64,000 bases of DNA from the NCBI GenBank assembly GCA_030765045.1, contig CM060965.1, forward strand, positions 22,541,585 to 22,605,584, written 5' to 3'. Numbering within the stretch: the first letter of the stretch is position 1; each line of letters opens with the position of its first letter. The stretch is from Tenodera sinensis (taxonomy: Eukaryota > Arthropoda > Insecta > Mantodea > Mantidae). Made by a program: the position numbers and the translations under genes. Under the pieces are notes generated by a model that saw only the letters and a list, made by a program, of their open reading frames with translations, was not told the origin of the DNA and did not search any database. Positions 11,115 through 23,614 of the stretch are shown in pieces.

Positions 11115-11959
11115 TCTGATGTGTTGCACTCACATGACTTTCTCTACCCTTGTACCACCCATTCTTACAAACTCTTATTCCTATATCTTCTTGCTGTTAC
11201 TTAAGATAAACATTTGTACAAATTATCTTATTGCTTATTTCCTTGTAAGTGCAAGAGGATTATTAGAATACAGTAGGCTTTGTGCGATAGTCAAATCTTT
11301 TAAAGCTTTGAGATTCCGTTCTATTTGCACACGGAACATATAAAAAAATGAACAACGATGTTCCATTTCACCAAAGCTATAAGTTTTACGAAACTCACAC
11401 ACTTAACAAGGAATATCTCCGAAATGGTTCACGCTACAAGAAAATTGATTTAATCATAAATTGTGTATTTTAGCAAGATGCACATTTTATGTATAGTATG
11501 ATTTGGTCTATATCTAATGGCTTACCAGTTATACAAAAGTCATCCAGAGTAAATACGACTACAGGGGCTATAGTCAGAAAATATAAAATATACATTTCAT
11601 TTGTCATAAAAATATCTCAAACATATGACATTTTAATCAAAATCGTTAGAGCCATTTTCAAGAAAATCAAAATTGTTAAAAAGTTTTCCATGTAAAGGGT
11701 AGTTTAGGGTGGGGCTATTTTCTTCAAAATCTTCGTGTCGCATCCTTGAAAGTCATTAAACTTAAATACTAACTTTGGTTTTTAAGCTAATTTTGGTTTT
11801 TTTTATTTATGCTGTCCACAGACTGACACACAGACACATAGACACACACAGACACACCTGAATTCAGGAGGTCTCAAAACATATATTTCCGGTGAAGTCT
11901 CGACATCGAATTTTTGGGTGGAATACAATACTTCCCCTACTTACCAGTAGAGAAAGTAA
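11115..11959 (+). mobile_element. MIE element, full length
   Basis: This is one of the clearest reference copies. It starts AAAAATCTGATGTGTTGCACTC, has ACTTTCTCTACC about 22 bp in, and ends CCCCTACTTACCAGTAG then AGAAAGTAAG. The array site is short (CACAGACACATAGACACACAC, about 11826-11854). The segment between the array and ATTCAGGAGG lacks the usual TTTTTCTAAAAATGC. It faces the next copy (12456) in inverted orientation. Confidence 0.9.
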
Positions 11960-12455
11960 GAAGACACGTCGGATAGACACTAAAGTGTTATTTAACTTCA
12001 GGTTAAGGTGTAAGTTAATGAGTGAGGGATCAATATGTGTGCAACACTGGATATGAGCAATGCACGAATCACACAGTAAGCAAATAACAGTAAACAGCGT
12101 TTAACATTAAGCACTAATATAGGTAGCTAAGGCCTGCGCACTAGAGATAACCAATCCATGAATCTTACTTGCTCCCCTTCAGGTGTCATAGAATGTACCA
12201 ACAATTAACACTTGAGTTTTGGCATACTAACCGGGGTGCTGCGTGTGACCCGACATCAGCGTGAAACTTGCACGATAATACGCACTAACATGTGGCTACA
12301 TCTGACCCTTCAGGACCCAGGGACCCCATACTGTTAGCTATAGCACTTGGACTGTCGCCTGTAACTGGAGTCTTCCCTTCTACGGTGAAAAAGAAACTCA
12401 GAATTGTCCAAGAATAAGACCATGATTTTAAATAAAATCCTTACAAGAAAGGATT
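11960..12455. other. Spacer between two inverted MIE copies
   Basis: About 500 bp without recognised gene or repeat. It would form the loop if the flanking inverted MIE copies paired in a transcript. Confidence 0.35.
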
Positions 12456-12569
12456 TTTACTTTCTCTGCTGCGTAGAGGAAGTGTTGTATTCCACCCAAA
12501 AATTCGATGTCGAGACTTCACCGGAAATATATGTTTTGAGACCCCTTGAATCCAAAAAAGGCATTTTTA

Positions 12570-12637
<68 letters not shown>

Positions 12638-13250
12638 ACAGCATAACTCAAAAACGAAAAGTCGGTTAGAAAACCAAAGTTGGTATTTAAGTTTAATGTC
12701 TTTCAAGGATGCGACACGAATATTTTGAAGAAAATAGCCCCACCCTAAACTACTCTTTACATGGAAAATGTTTTGAAAATTTCGATCTAACAGTTTTAAT
12801 TAAAATAAGATATCTTACGGCAAATGAAATGTATGTTTTCAATTTTCAGGCTATAACCAGAGCGACTTATGTAGTTTCTTAATGACTTGCATAACTGGTA
12901 AACCTTAAGAGATAGAGCATATCTTACTATACAAACATTCTAGATTTTGTTAAACACAGTTTATGTGGCGATTTTTTTGTTGGGGGGGGGGGGGATGGTA
13001 CAGTGAACCTTTTCTCAAATGGAAGGTTATTATTCGGTTTTTCCTTAGCTATACAAAGCAAACGGAATTTCAAAGCCATTACATAGCGACCCCTTAAATA
13101 TCGTTTAAGGCCTATATTCCCCTTGCATTTGTAATATAGTTTCTACAAATATTTTATCTCAATTAACGTGAAAAACATTGAGGAATATCTGTTTTTAACA
13201 ATAATTTGTACAACAGTAGAGAATATCATGTGAGTGCGACACATCAGTTT
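12456..13250 (-). mobile_element. MIE element, full span, (TG)n expanded
   Basis: The hairpin end is at 12456 (TTTTTACTTTCTCTGCTGCG) and the TCTGATG side at about 13250 (CGACACATCAG). The array site carries an uninterrupted (TG)n at 12572-12636, about 32 units, beside GGACAGCATAACTC. The half after the AAATGAAATGTATG block is strongly diverged, with a G10 run at 12984-12993. The two halves therefore appear to have different ages, or one has been partly replaced. Confidence 0.8.
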
Positions 13251-13309
13251 TTTGCAAATACTTAATGCTGTTTTAGGGTATTTAGCCCTTTGTTGTTATG
13301 GTGATTGTA

Positions 13310-13483
13310 CTAAAATTCTTCACGTGGCACGCTTGCTCACCGAAAAGATTTCGAGAAAAGTTCGTGCTACGTCATTCTTCCCTATATAATCGAATTGAGC
13401 CGGCGAGATTAGGAAATTCTTGTAATGGAGTTACTGAGTGTTGAACGAGGTTGCTCTTAGCAGTTTTCTAAGTGTGTGAGTGT

Positions 13484-13552
<69 letters not shown>
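13310..13552 (+). mobile_element. LTR fragment ending in (TG)n
   Basis: It carries the LTR promoter block TTTCGAGAAAAGTTCGTGC, TACGTC and a TATATAA box, then GAGTGTTGAACGAGGTTGC, which matches the LTR at 7690-8245 (GTGTTGAACGAGACAGCCC). It then runs into (TG)n at 13487-13552 and passes directly into an internal MIE segment. The LTR is truncated by this junction. Confidence 0.55.
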
Positions 13553-13555
<3 letters not shown>

Positions 13556-13752
13556 GAGATAGACCAAATCATACAGTACAAACGCTGTAGATCTTGCTAA
13601 AATACACAATTTATGTCCCAATAAATTTTTTTGTAGGGTGAGCCATTTCGGAGATATTCCTTGTTATGTGTTAGTTTGGGAAAAATTAAAAGTTTCCTGA
13701 AATGGAAGATCGTTGTTCATTTTTTTGTATGCTAAGTGTGCAAAGAGAACAG
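13553..13752 (-). mobile_element. MIE element, internal fragment fused to an LTR
   Basis: It starts abruptly at TTAGAGATAGACCAAATCA, inside the core, right after a long (TG)n tract. It continues to the GTGTGCAAAGAGAAC block near 13752. Both MIE termini are absent. The junction with the LTR lies at the edge of the microsatellite. Confidence 0.8.
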
Positions 13753-15032
13753 ATGTTAACTCTGATGCTAACTTGTCTACCACTTGAACGAAGCACCGCA
13801 GCAAAAAACTTTCCTTAACAAAAAGTGTTGAAAATAATGTTATCTATCAGCTCTCAAAGTTTGTCGGTCTAATTTTGGGACACCCTATATATCACTGCTC
13901 GATACTTTCGGTTTTTCACAAACTTTAGCTAGTTATATCCTCTTACTTCACAAAGTGAAGATTCCAAATGTTCTTCTACTCGGAAAATATTCGTTGTTAT
14001 TTTGTAACAATGGTAAATAAATGAAGCACCATCTCTTGTTGCCTCTGTTTCATTGTCTTTTAATGTAGCTGTTTCAGAGGGCTTATACAAGAAACGGTTT
14101 CGAATGGATGTATATGATCTTATGATATTTTATTACAACGCGGTACCTGCAATAAATTAGAAGAATTGACAAAATAACTTGTGTCGTTGTACTAATTGAC
14201 TTAAACTGTTACTTCGTAAGATAGAAGTCTCATAGCTCTCCAACTGGCACATTTAAGTAAATTAAAACTTTTTTAACTGGTTGCCTCGACTTGTGGCTAG
14301 CTCAACGATATATATTATTACAGTACATGGCGAATATATTTTAATTTTCTATTAGTAAAGAAGATGTTACTGTGATTGAATACAATTTATATAGAAAGAG
14401 TTGATTATGGTTTTTGAAACCCACCATAGAGAGAGAATAAAATTGAAACAAGCAGGACAGCTGAGGAATAATGGTGGACAGGCGTAGCTTCCGGAATTAC
14501 TAGAGCGTTTTCCGTAGGTAAGGAAATATGAGAAATGAGCTATCACAAACAGAGTATTTCTAGTTTATAATAACATAATAACTATGATGTAACCTACCCC
14601 CTAGTGTAGTGGGGGGAGCGAGAGCTGATGTCTGTACATAAAGCTGGAATTTGCCGCCGTCACATACAATGGAGTTACAGAAGCAATTTTCTGCGCGATT
14701 TCCTCTCCAGTAATTCAGAGGAAGGCAGAAGCAACAAAACGTCTTGCATCGCGTTAACTTACTACACAGGAATGTAATTAAACCTCTCTTTACTTTCATG
14801 ACGAAATCCTCTTCTCCCTATCTACTTTCTTACTTTCACTTTAATTACGAGAAAAACTTGCACAAACTTCACAGAGTTGAGCATTTTTACTCAATTTCCT
14901 GGAGCCCCAGCTAGTTCAGCTTCAAATCAAACAGATGAAGCTATCGGCTACAACAGAGCGGATATGTGTAAAAATTATCAGCGATCTTATTGTTACCTAT
15001 ATTTAGTATTGTCTATGCCACTGCTCTGCTGC
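13753..15032. other. Unassigned region with a transposon-end-like motif
   Basis: No gene recognised. At 13870-13892 the plus strand reads GGTCTAATTTTGGGACACCC then TATA. Its complement, TATAGGGTGTCCCAAAATTA, resembles the end of a mariner-like element, as at 50685. No partner end was found nearby. Confidence 0.35.
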
Positions 15033-15828
15033 TTTTTACTTTCTCTATCGGCAAGTAGGCGAAGTATTGTATTCCATCCAAAAATTCCATGTCGAGATTC
15101 CACCTTAAATATGTTTTGAAGCCCCCTGAACAAAAAAAAAAAAAAAAAAATTAGAAAAAGGACCAACCAAAGTTGGTATTTAACTTTAATGTCATCCAAG
15201 GATGCGATACGAAGATTTTGAAGAAAATAGCCCCAACCTAAACTACCATTTACATGGAAATTTTTTCGAAAATTTTTATTTTCTTGAAAATGGCTCAACG
15301 ATTTTGATTAAAATGTCACATGTTTGAGATATTTTTGTGACAAATGAAATGTATCTTTTGAATTTCCTGGCTATAGCCCCTGTAGTCGTATTTACTCTGG
15401 ACGACTTTTGCATAACTGGTAAACCGTTAGAGATGGACAAAATTATACTATACAAAAAATGTAGATCTTGCTAAAATACATAATTTATGTCCAAATAAAT
15501 TTTGTTGTGGGGTGAACCATTTCGGAGATATTCCTTGTTATGTGTGTGAGTTTCGGAAAACTTAAAACTTTCGTGAAATGGAACATCGTTGTTCATTTTC
15601 TTATATGTTAAGTGTGCAAAGAGAAGGGAAACTCAAAGCTTTAAAAGATTTGACTATCGCACAAAGCCTACTATATTCTAACATTCCCCTTGCACCTACA
15701 AGGAAATAAGCATTAAGATAATTTGTACAAATGTTTATCTTAACTAACACGAAGAAGATATAGGAATAAGAGTTTGTAAGAATGGTTAGTACAAGAGTAG
15801 AGAAAGTCATGTGAGTGCAACACATCAA
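15033..15828 (-). mobile_element. MIE element, poly-A at the array site
   Basis: The hairpin end is at 15033 and the CACATCAAATTTTT end at 15828. The array region is altered. An A-run (15131-15149) replaces the usual AAAAAAGCATTTTTAG, and the sequence then jumps from AGAAAAAGGACC to AACCAAAGTTGG. The TG tract, the CTGTCCACAGAC palindrome and the AAAACGAAAAGTCGG segment are deleted. Confidence 0.85.
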
Positions 15829-17454
15829 ATTTTTCAGGTAGTGTTCCGATTGTCTGTAGTGGGATTCGAATGCAGGTTGTCCTTTTGAAATGTAGGGTTT
15901 CTAAAAGATATACAGACTTCATGTAGTTGGATGGTTACAAAATGCACTGAATTTCATGTTTATTGTATAGAAGGAGTAATATTTACTTGTTGTAAACGTC
16001 TAGAGACAAACAATGTTATTATTTGAGTAGTACCTTATTAGAGCAGAGCCTCTTGGGTGTTTTCGTTTGTTGAGACATGTTTAGGGCAACTCCTTTGTAG
16101 CTTATAAAATGCACAAATCTTTTCTTTTTTAAATAGGAAATTGCTAGTGGAGTGAAAGGCAAAGATTAAGCTCCACTTAGCGAATACATAAAAGAAATGT
16201 ACTTTGGTTGTTTTATCGTGGGTGGGTAGGTAGGTAAAGCATCTGCTTTATTCTCCTCTCTTTCTTGTTCGTGTTAGCCTTCTCTTTCTCCTTTACACGC
16301 AACATCCCTCCCTCCCTCACAAAGAAAGATAGACTTAATTTCTCTTTCCTTCGTGACTTTCCTTCCTCTCAAGATTTTTTCGTTTTCATTATTACGTTTC
16401 GCTTCGTGGGCTCCTTCTAGCCCTATTTTCCTTCTCTTCACTCAATTCCTGTAATGTTTTACGACTTTCTCTATCTCTGGATAAAGAAGTGGCTCTTTTA
16501 CATGTTCTAGATACTTTAGAGACATGCGGCTTTGATTGAGTCTTTTAATGGGTGTTTGTAAGGAGGACTCAAAAACTGATTAAGGAACACATTTGCTTTT
16601 ATGGGCTTTCTTCACAAAGTAGAGGTAACTTGTAAAACTGCAGTAATAGCCTACTTTCAAAATAATTCACTTTTATAGACATGCAAGAGCTCAACTAAAA
16701 AATCTCAGGTAAACAAAGGTAAATAAGATTATTATATCGATTTCGCTAACTTTTATATCTGTTAACTACTATCTGGCTATTGTGTTTTTATCTTCTGTCG
16801 CAGGACATTACGAATTCCTGAAAGTACTCGCTCTGAAGGAGTGTTTAATTTCGATCCCTTAGCTACTTGCCTCCAATGCAAACAGAAAGCTTTGCATTAG
16901 GATTTTATCAGCCTTTACAAATACTGTAGCGAGGTGGTATGTTAATATTCAAAATCGAAATATTTTTGATCCAAATTTAAGGTATTAAAGTTTTGAGCAG
17001 TCGGCTTTCTGCTCTGCGCAAGAGGCCATTTATCACTTATTGCTCTCGACGGCTTTTCTCGTTCCAAAGTAAGTGGCCAAACGCGAAAATCTTCAGCGCT
17101 CGAATAGGGCCTTAAACATTTGTTTCCAACAAATTCAGTTCCAACGTGTCACCCACGATACTTGAGCTAAATTCTAATTTTGAAGTAGCGGAGTTGGATT
17201 GATTGATTGATTACGTATCGGAGGGGATTCCGCAATTAATCTGTTGTTTTTGTACGTCAGATCCTGGGCGGAAGGATGAGATGTTCGTTATTTAAGGAGC
17301 GACCGGTGAGCCATAAGTCAACTAAAAATTATTTATATCACAGCCACAATGGTCTTATTTTATTCATAAGCTATTAAATCTATAGGTCTATTACCTCCAT
17401 TTTGGGGATTTTAATTGCAATTTAATTTATGACAAAGCGTAATGGTTTTAATAA
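15829..17454. other. Unassigned AT-rich region
   Basis: About 1.6 kb without recognised gene. It includes pyrimidine-rich stretches at about 16245-16480 (many CTCC/TTCC/CTTT runs). No splice-supported exon was seen. Confidence 0.35.
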
Positions 17455-18161
<707 letters not shown>

Positions 18162-18164
18162 CCT

Positions 18165-18966
18165 TTTTACCTACTACCTATAGTGAGTAGAAGGAAGTAG
18201 TTTTGTACTCCACCCAAAAATTCGATGTGGAGATCTCACCGGAAATGTATGTTTTGAGACCCCCTGTCTGTCAGTCTGTGGACTCAAAAACAAAAAGTCG
18301 GTTAAAAACCGAAGTTGGTATATAATTTAATGTCTTTCAACGATGCGACAAGACGATTTTGAAGAAAATAGCTCCACCCTAAACTACCCTTTACATGGAA
18401 AAGTTTCCGAAAATTTTGACTTTCTTGAAAATGGCTCTAACGATTTTGATTAAAATGTGATATGTTTGAGATATTTGTATGAAAAATGAAACGTATATTT
18501 TGAATTTTCTGGCTACAGCTTATGCAGTCCTGTTTACTCTGGATGACTTTTGAATAAGTCGTAAACCGTAAGAGATAGACAAATTCTTAATATTCAAAAA
18601 ATGTAGATATCACTAAAACATACAATTTATGTCTGAACAATTTTTTTGCATAGTGAACCATTTTGGAGATATTCCTTGTTGTGTGAGTTTCAGAAAACGT
18701 TAAACTTTCGTGAAATGGAACATCGTTGTTCATTTTTTATATGTTACGTGTGCAAAGAGAACGGGATTCAAAGCTTTAAAACATTTGAAAGTCGCATAGA
18801 GAATACTGTATTCTAACATTCCCCTTGTACCTACAAGGAAATAAGCAATAAGATAATTTGTACAAATGTTTATCTCGACTAACACGAACAAGATACAGGA
18901 ATAAGAGTTTGTAAGAATGGTTAGTACAAGAGTAGAGGAAGTCATGTGAGTGCAACACATCAGATT
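18165..18966 (-). mobile_element. MIE element, full length, no TG array
   Basis: The hairpin end is at 18165 (TTTTTACCTACTACCTATAG) and the TCTGATG end at 18966. At the array site the sequence goes straight from GAGACCCCC to TGTCTGTCAGTCTGTGGAC, so the CATTTTTAGAAAAAGG segment and the TG tract are missing. The (TTA)n array lies immediately outside the hairpin end. Confidence 0.88.
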
Positions 18967-19464
18967 TTTATTTTAATGTTTTTCGTATTATTTTTTTCAT
19001 TACATTTGCTTTTTAACTCAACTAATTTTGACATATGCTATCTGTGTACTGTACGATACATCTCCGATTTTCCCAAATCTAAACCAGTCTCCCTCAGGTA
19101 TAAAAGAATCCCCTGACAACTCATTTCGCAACAATCCTTACAACCGCTTATTTCGCTGGCAAATTATTTCATACATCCCATCAAATACACCTCAATGGAA
19201 AAGGTAACGGTAAACGTTTGGAGGGAGACACTTTTAACGATTCTCGGTAGAATGGGCCTATTTTGTAACACTTTTGCTATATAAAACTATAATGTTGTTC
19301 GTTTCTTTCAGGAGTTTTCTAACAGGAAGTAATAATGACTAACAGAAAACAATTTGGATGTTAAGCTTTTCATGTTTAGTTTTTTAAACTTTCTAATGTG
19401 CTTTGAACTTGCGAGGAGACTAAAGGGCAAAAATTGCAAAAAATTACGACATATCATATATATT
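18967..19464. other. Unassigned region
   Basis: No gene or repeat recognised. Confidence 0.35.
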
Positions 19465-19580
19465 GCAGGGGGTTAGGTCGGGGGACCGAGGGGCCCACAA
19501 ATCTCTAGTAATAAGTCTGTCATGAAATACACTTCCCATAATTGTCATCGAAACATTGGAGTTTTTGCAGAGTCTTGTTC
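19465..19580 (-). pseudogene. Mariner-like transposase C-terminal fragment
   Basis: Read on the minus strand, one frame gives DRLITRDLWAPRSPDLTPC. This is very close to the conserved block of Tc1/mariner-superfamily transposases, in which W-P-P-R-S-P-D-L-T-P surrounds the third catalytic acidic residue. Upstream residues NVSMTIMGSVFH fit the variable stretch before it. No catalytic domain N-terminal part and no inverted repeats were found, and the frame closes soon after the motif. It is a small decayed fragment of an insect DNA transposon. Confidence 0.6.
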
Positions 19581-20611
19581 AAAAAGTCAAAACCACGTTC
19601 CCTGTTTGTTAATTGCCTGAAAAAGGAGCAAAATTATATTCACGGATGTACGGGCGTCAACTATTCAACAAAATATTCCCAGAGAAATTGCCAGCATTTC
19701 TCAACCTGAACTACGGCGGGCGATGGATAGTTTCCTAAAGAGGTGCTAAAATGAATGAACAACGATACAGCATCGCTTTAATAAAGCATTCAAAACATCG
19801 GCGCCTTTCTATGATAGCGGTTGACGGGAACAACCGCTGAGGACGCGGGTAGACCAAACACCGCGCAGCCCGTTCGGAAGCTTTTTGCTAACATCAGAAG
19901 AACGAGTAGGGAAAGTGAAAAGAAAATGGAAAAATTTAAATGATTGACTGCAAACCCCTGTACAGATGATATAACCAAATAGTATTTTCCCGGCGTTAAT
20001 ATTGATTTATGAAGATATTAACGTGGGAATGACTATGCAGGTTTTCACGGCATTATTTTCATATAGGTACGTACCTAATGTTCCATTTTCCATCACTTAA
20101 ATGGAGAGCTAGAATGACATTCGAAGTGCATTTCCTGTGGTCACATTTAATTTTATGATATCTATTTGTTTGCGCGTTGATGTCTTTCGCAATGTTTCCA
20201 TTATCAGTAGCTAGTGTAGATAATTTGCAGCAGATTGTGAACTATATTGTCTCTGTCAGGGGGCACTCTGGTGCGTAATGCGGGCCACAAATGTTGTTTT
20301 GACAGGGGCGTAATAAATATCAGTTTTCATTTTGAAAACAATTGCATTTTGAAAACGTCAGGTACACACTGTAGCCAACCCCCTTCCTTCCTAGCAGAGA
20401 GTAAATAGGTTAACTGTTGGAAACTTCAAGTGCATTTCTGTTTAACGTTATGAACATTTACTATCAGCGTTGTGGATGTGTTTATGGGTAGCCCCTTTTT
20501 GAAATACAACAGCAACTGTTATATAACAATCTGCTAGTGTCGGATTATGCTAATGGTTGTTGTGATATTGCGTGATAAATTTGAAAGCTCTGGAAAAAGG
20601 AAACAAAGGTA

Positions 20612-20615
<4 letters not shown>
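19581..20615. other. Unassigned region
   Basis: No gene recognised. The part next to the mariner-like motif may belong to the same decayed element, but no motif supports it. Confidence 0.3.

Positions 20616-20670
<55 letters not shown>
20616..20670. repeat. (TG)n microsatellite
   Basis: About 27 TG units, not embedded in a recognisable MIE copy, unlike most TG arrays in this window. Confidence 0.9.
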
Positions 20671-20671
<1 letters not shown>

Positions 20672-20769
20672 TCACACCCTTGCACTGATCACAAGGGGTA
20701 ATCTGCATATTGTGACAAAACGACAAAATCATATTCCTAGTGTCTTTCTTCACTTCCTCGGTCTCTTTT

Positions 20770-20823
20770 ACCCTAATTACGACGTTACAAGCACTCGCGA
20801 CCGTCATTGAGTTTTCTCAGGAA

Positions 20824-20855
<32 letters not shown>

Positions 20856-20970
20856 AGCTCATATCCCTAAATTACTTCTCTGGCCTCCTTGTATACTGGG
20901 GATGACGTCGCACCATTACTCAGAAATCTCAAGAACCATCTCGACACCCCTTTTATTTCTGCCGCCTTGA
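20770..20970 (-). mobile_element. LTR fragment, diverged
   Basis: On the minus strand it reads TTCTTGAGATTTCTGAGTAAT, GACGTCATCCCCAGTATACA and AGGAGGCCAGAGAAGTAAT. It aligns with the promoter block of the LTR at 34325-34740 (CTCGAGAAAGGTCC, TTACGTCCTCC, TATATAAGGAGGCGAGGAAG). A (CA)n tract at 20825-20854 occupies the position where the related LTRs have TG-rich DNA. Confidence 0.45.
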
Positions 20971-21009
20971 TTGTTAACAATTACGTTCACACAACAGTCC
21001 CGTGAGACA

Positions 21010-21297
21010 GTGTGTGTAAGTATCGGAAAACAAAACCTTCGTGAAATGGAGCATTGTTGTTCATTTGTTTACATGTTAAGCGTGCAAAGAGAACGGAATC
21101 TCAAAGCTTTAAAACATTTGACTATCGCACAAAGCCTACTGTATTCTAATATTCCCCTTGCACCTACAAGGAAATAAGCAATAAGATAATTTGTACAAAT
21201 GTTTATCTCAACTAACACAAAGATGATATAGGAATAAGAGTTTGTAAGAATGGTAGTACAAGAGTAGAGAAAGTTATATGAGTGCAACGCATCAGAC
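21010..21297 (-). mobile_element. MIE element, TCTGATG-side 290 bp only
   Basis: It begins inside the core near GTATCGGAAAACAAAACC and runs to CATCAGACTTTTTTT. The core half and the hairpin end are missing. The retained part matches the recent copies closely. Confidence 0.85.
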
Positions 21298-22379
21298 TTT
21301 TTTTTAAAAATATTAATTAATTAAACATGTAGCATGACACCTTAAATTATTTAAACAGAAACTTTCAGGAACTAGAAACCCATATATGGTGCCGTTTTAA
21401 AGAACTGCCATATCTGAAACTTCATTTATATATTGTCAAAACGCGCTTCCTACGCTTGGAGTATCACACAACAAAAATTGTATGAAACAGGTTCGTAGAT
21501 GTGTTTGAAACTACGCTGCTCAAATATTCACTTTGTTAAAACACTTTCCCTTTAACCAAAAATAGCAAAGGAGTTTGTATAGCTATTCAAGAATTCTTAT
21601 TCATTGAAATTCTTTGTGTCGGTTGCTAAAATTGTTTCCGCCCCAACAAAAAACACACAACCAAGTTGTAGAAATAACTTTCAGTTTTAGAACATTCACA
21701 TATGCTGTTTTATCCATAACATTGGTTTTATACCAGCAGTCCTGCTGTTTCGTTTAAAGCGGAAATTGCAGTGGGGCTGGCTGAATATTCACCGTTTCTA
21801 ATTTAAACCGAAGAAGTTGAAGCGGAAAGTCATTTTGGATTTTCCGTGCGACTAACCCATTCGCTTTTATTCACAAGAAATGGGTAATGAAAACGTAGAA
21901 AAGAAGCGTTTTTTGGAGATGAACAAGCTCTGTTACAGCCTAAAGCCTACTTTCATAAAACAGTCTGTTTCTATAAAGTAAGAATCACTAATGATTTGCG
22001 TCCTCGTCAAACATTTAACTTCAAATAAAATATATTTTAAAATATTGCAAACAGAACAATCAAATCTGTTCTCTTCGTCAAAGTATTGCGTCAAATTGAC
22101 AATGTGACAAATGCCACATCTGACACCACTGTGATAAAACGACAAACTTCACCTGCTTTTTCTGCAACCTTAATTTTTTTATAAAACTGAAGTACAAAAA
22201 TATAGTTCTGTTGTTTATAGCACAATCTATAAAGAATCTTGTAACTCACTCTAGTCAATTTGACACACACCGTTTCAGTTCTCTCTGGCTTCAACAATCA
22301 CAGTCACTAAAGCTAGTAATAACTGTCTCATTCAACACCCACAGATACGTCACAAAACAATTAGAACTATATCAAAAAG
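21298..22379. other. Unassigned region
   Basis: No gene recognised in about 1.1 kb of AT-rich sequence. Confidence 0.35.
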
Positions 22380-22500
22380 CTACTCGCTTCTTCTGGCAAA
22401 AACTCGCTCTTTCGCCGGCCGGCAAAGAAGCGAGAATGAGGTAGCATATATTTTTCTCGAAATTCATCTTTTCACGATTCTCATAAAGAAGCCGGCAGCT
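22380..22500 (-). mobile_element. LTR promoter fragment
   Basis: On the minus strand it reads AAAAGATGAATTTCGAGAAA then AATATATGCTACCTC. This corresponds to AAAAGGTGAATTTCGAGAAA and the following block of the LTR at 7690-8245. Only this part of the LTR is recognisable. Confidence 0.45.
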
Positions 22501-22579
22501 GGAAGTCTCAGGAACGTTCTCGAAACTCCTTGCTCTGCTGAGTTCATCGTTAGGAGTTTACTCGCCGCTCGACCTTGAG

Positions 22580-22703
22580 TCTCTATGACGCGCATAGGGG
22601 AAGTTCTGTTTTCCACCCAAAACTTCGATGTCGAGATTTCACTGGAAACATATGTTTTGAGACTCCTGAATACAAAAAAGTATTTTTAGAAAAAGGTTCG
22701 CGC

Positions 22704-22776
<73 letters not shown>

Positions 22777-23164
22777 TGTATGTCAGTCTGTGAACAGCAT
22801 AACTCAAAAACGAAAAGTAGGTTAAAAACCAAAGTTGGTGTTTAAGTTTAATGTCTTTCAAGGATGCGTCACGAATATTTTGAAGAAAATAGCCCCGCCC
22901 TAAACTACCCTGTACATGGAAAACTTTCCGAAAATTTTGATTTTCTTGAAAATGACTAAGGATTTTGACTTTGAATTTTCTGGCTATAGCCCCTGTAGCC
23001 GTGTTTACTCTGGACGACTTTTGCATAACTGGTAAACCTTAGAGATAGACCAAATCATACTATACAAAAAATTTAGGTCTAGCTAAATCGAACAATTCAT
23101 ATCTGAATTTTTTTTTTTTCTATCATGAACCATTTCGGGGATATTCCTTGTTATTTGTGTGAGC
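22580..23164 (-). mobile_element. MIE element, (TG)n expanded, truncated
   Basis: The hairpin end is at about 22580 (CTATGACGCGCATAG in place of CTACTGGTAAGTAG). The array site carries (TG)n at 22706-22775, about 35 units. The core has an internal deletion at GATTTTGACTTTGAATTTTC, which removes the CATATGTTTGAGATA segment. The copy stops at about 23164, within the ATATTCCTTGTTATT block. Confidence 0.85.
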
Positions 23165-23614
23165 TGTGAGTTGTGACGGGTGAAGTACAATTGTTTAACT
23201 AATATTCTGTGCGGTCCTGTTATTTCTATACTCGTATAGAAGCCGGCAGTGAGGTCCTGCCCTGAATTAGACGAGGACGAAGTTAACTCGTGCATTCCTG
23301 GTACGGCAGGTATAATTGAAGCATTTCCCATAATACCTCTTACGCGGTAATGTCCCTTAAGGGGCAATACTGTTGTTTGTACACGTTTAAGCATATTATC
23401 TCCGCTCTAAGAGAATAGCGCATCATCAAAGGCAGCATGCTTGAACACTCTCAAGCAGTTTAACATTTTCTTCCAAGTCAGTCAGCGCAATTACTGAAGT
23501 GTCATGGAACGAGGTTATTCCAGAAGATGCTATGTATAATCAGAAAATTGCTTCTGCGTGCACTATCTCGAATCAAATTTACATTGCACAAAAAGTGCAT
23601 TTAACCAAATGCAT
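23165..23614. other. Unassigned spacer
   Basis: No gene or repeat recognised between two MIE copies. Confidence 0.3.

Noticed and set aside
11115..11959. MIE as a canonical Helitron
   Set aside because: The TC start fits, but the hairpin end lacks CTRR and is followed by GTAAAAA. Only a Helentron/HINE-like hypothesis is kept.
11115..11959. MIE as a classical TIR transposon
   Set aside because: The 12-bp inverted motif is terminal at one end but ~22 bp inside at the other, and no clear target duplication other than A-runs is visible by eye.
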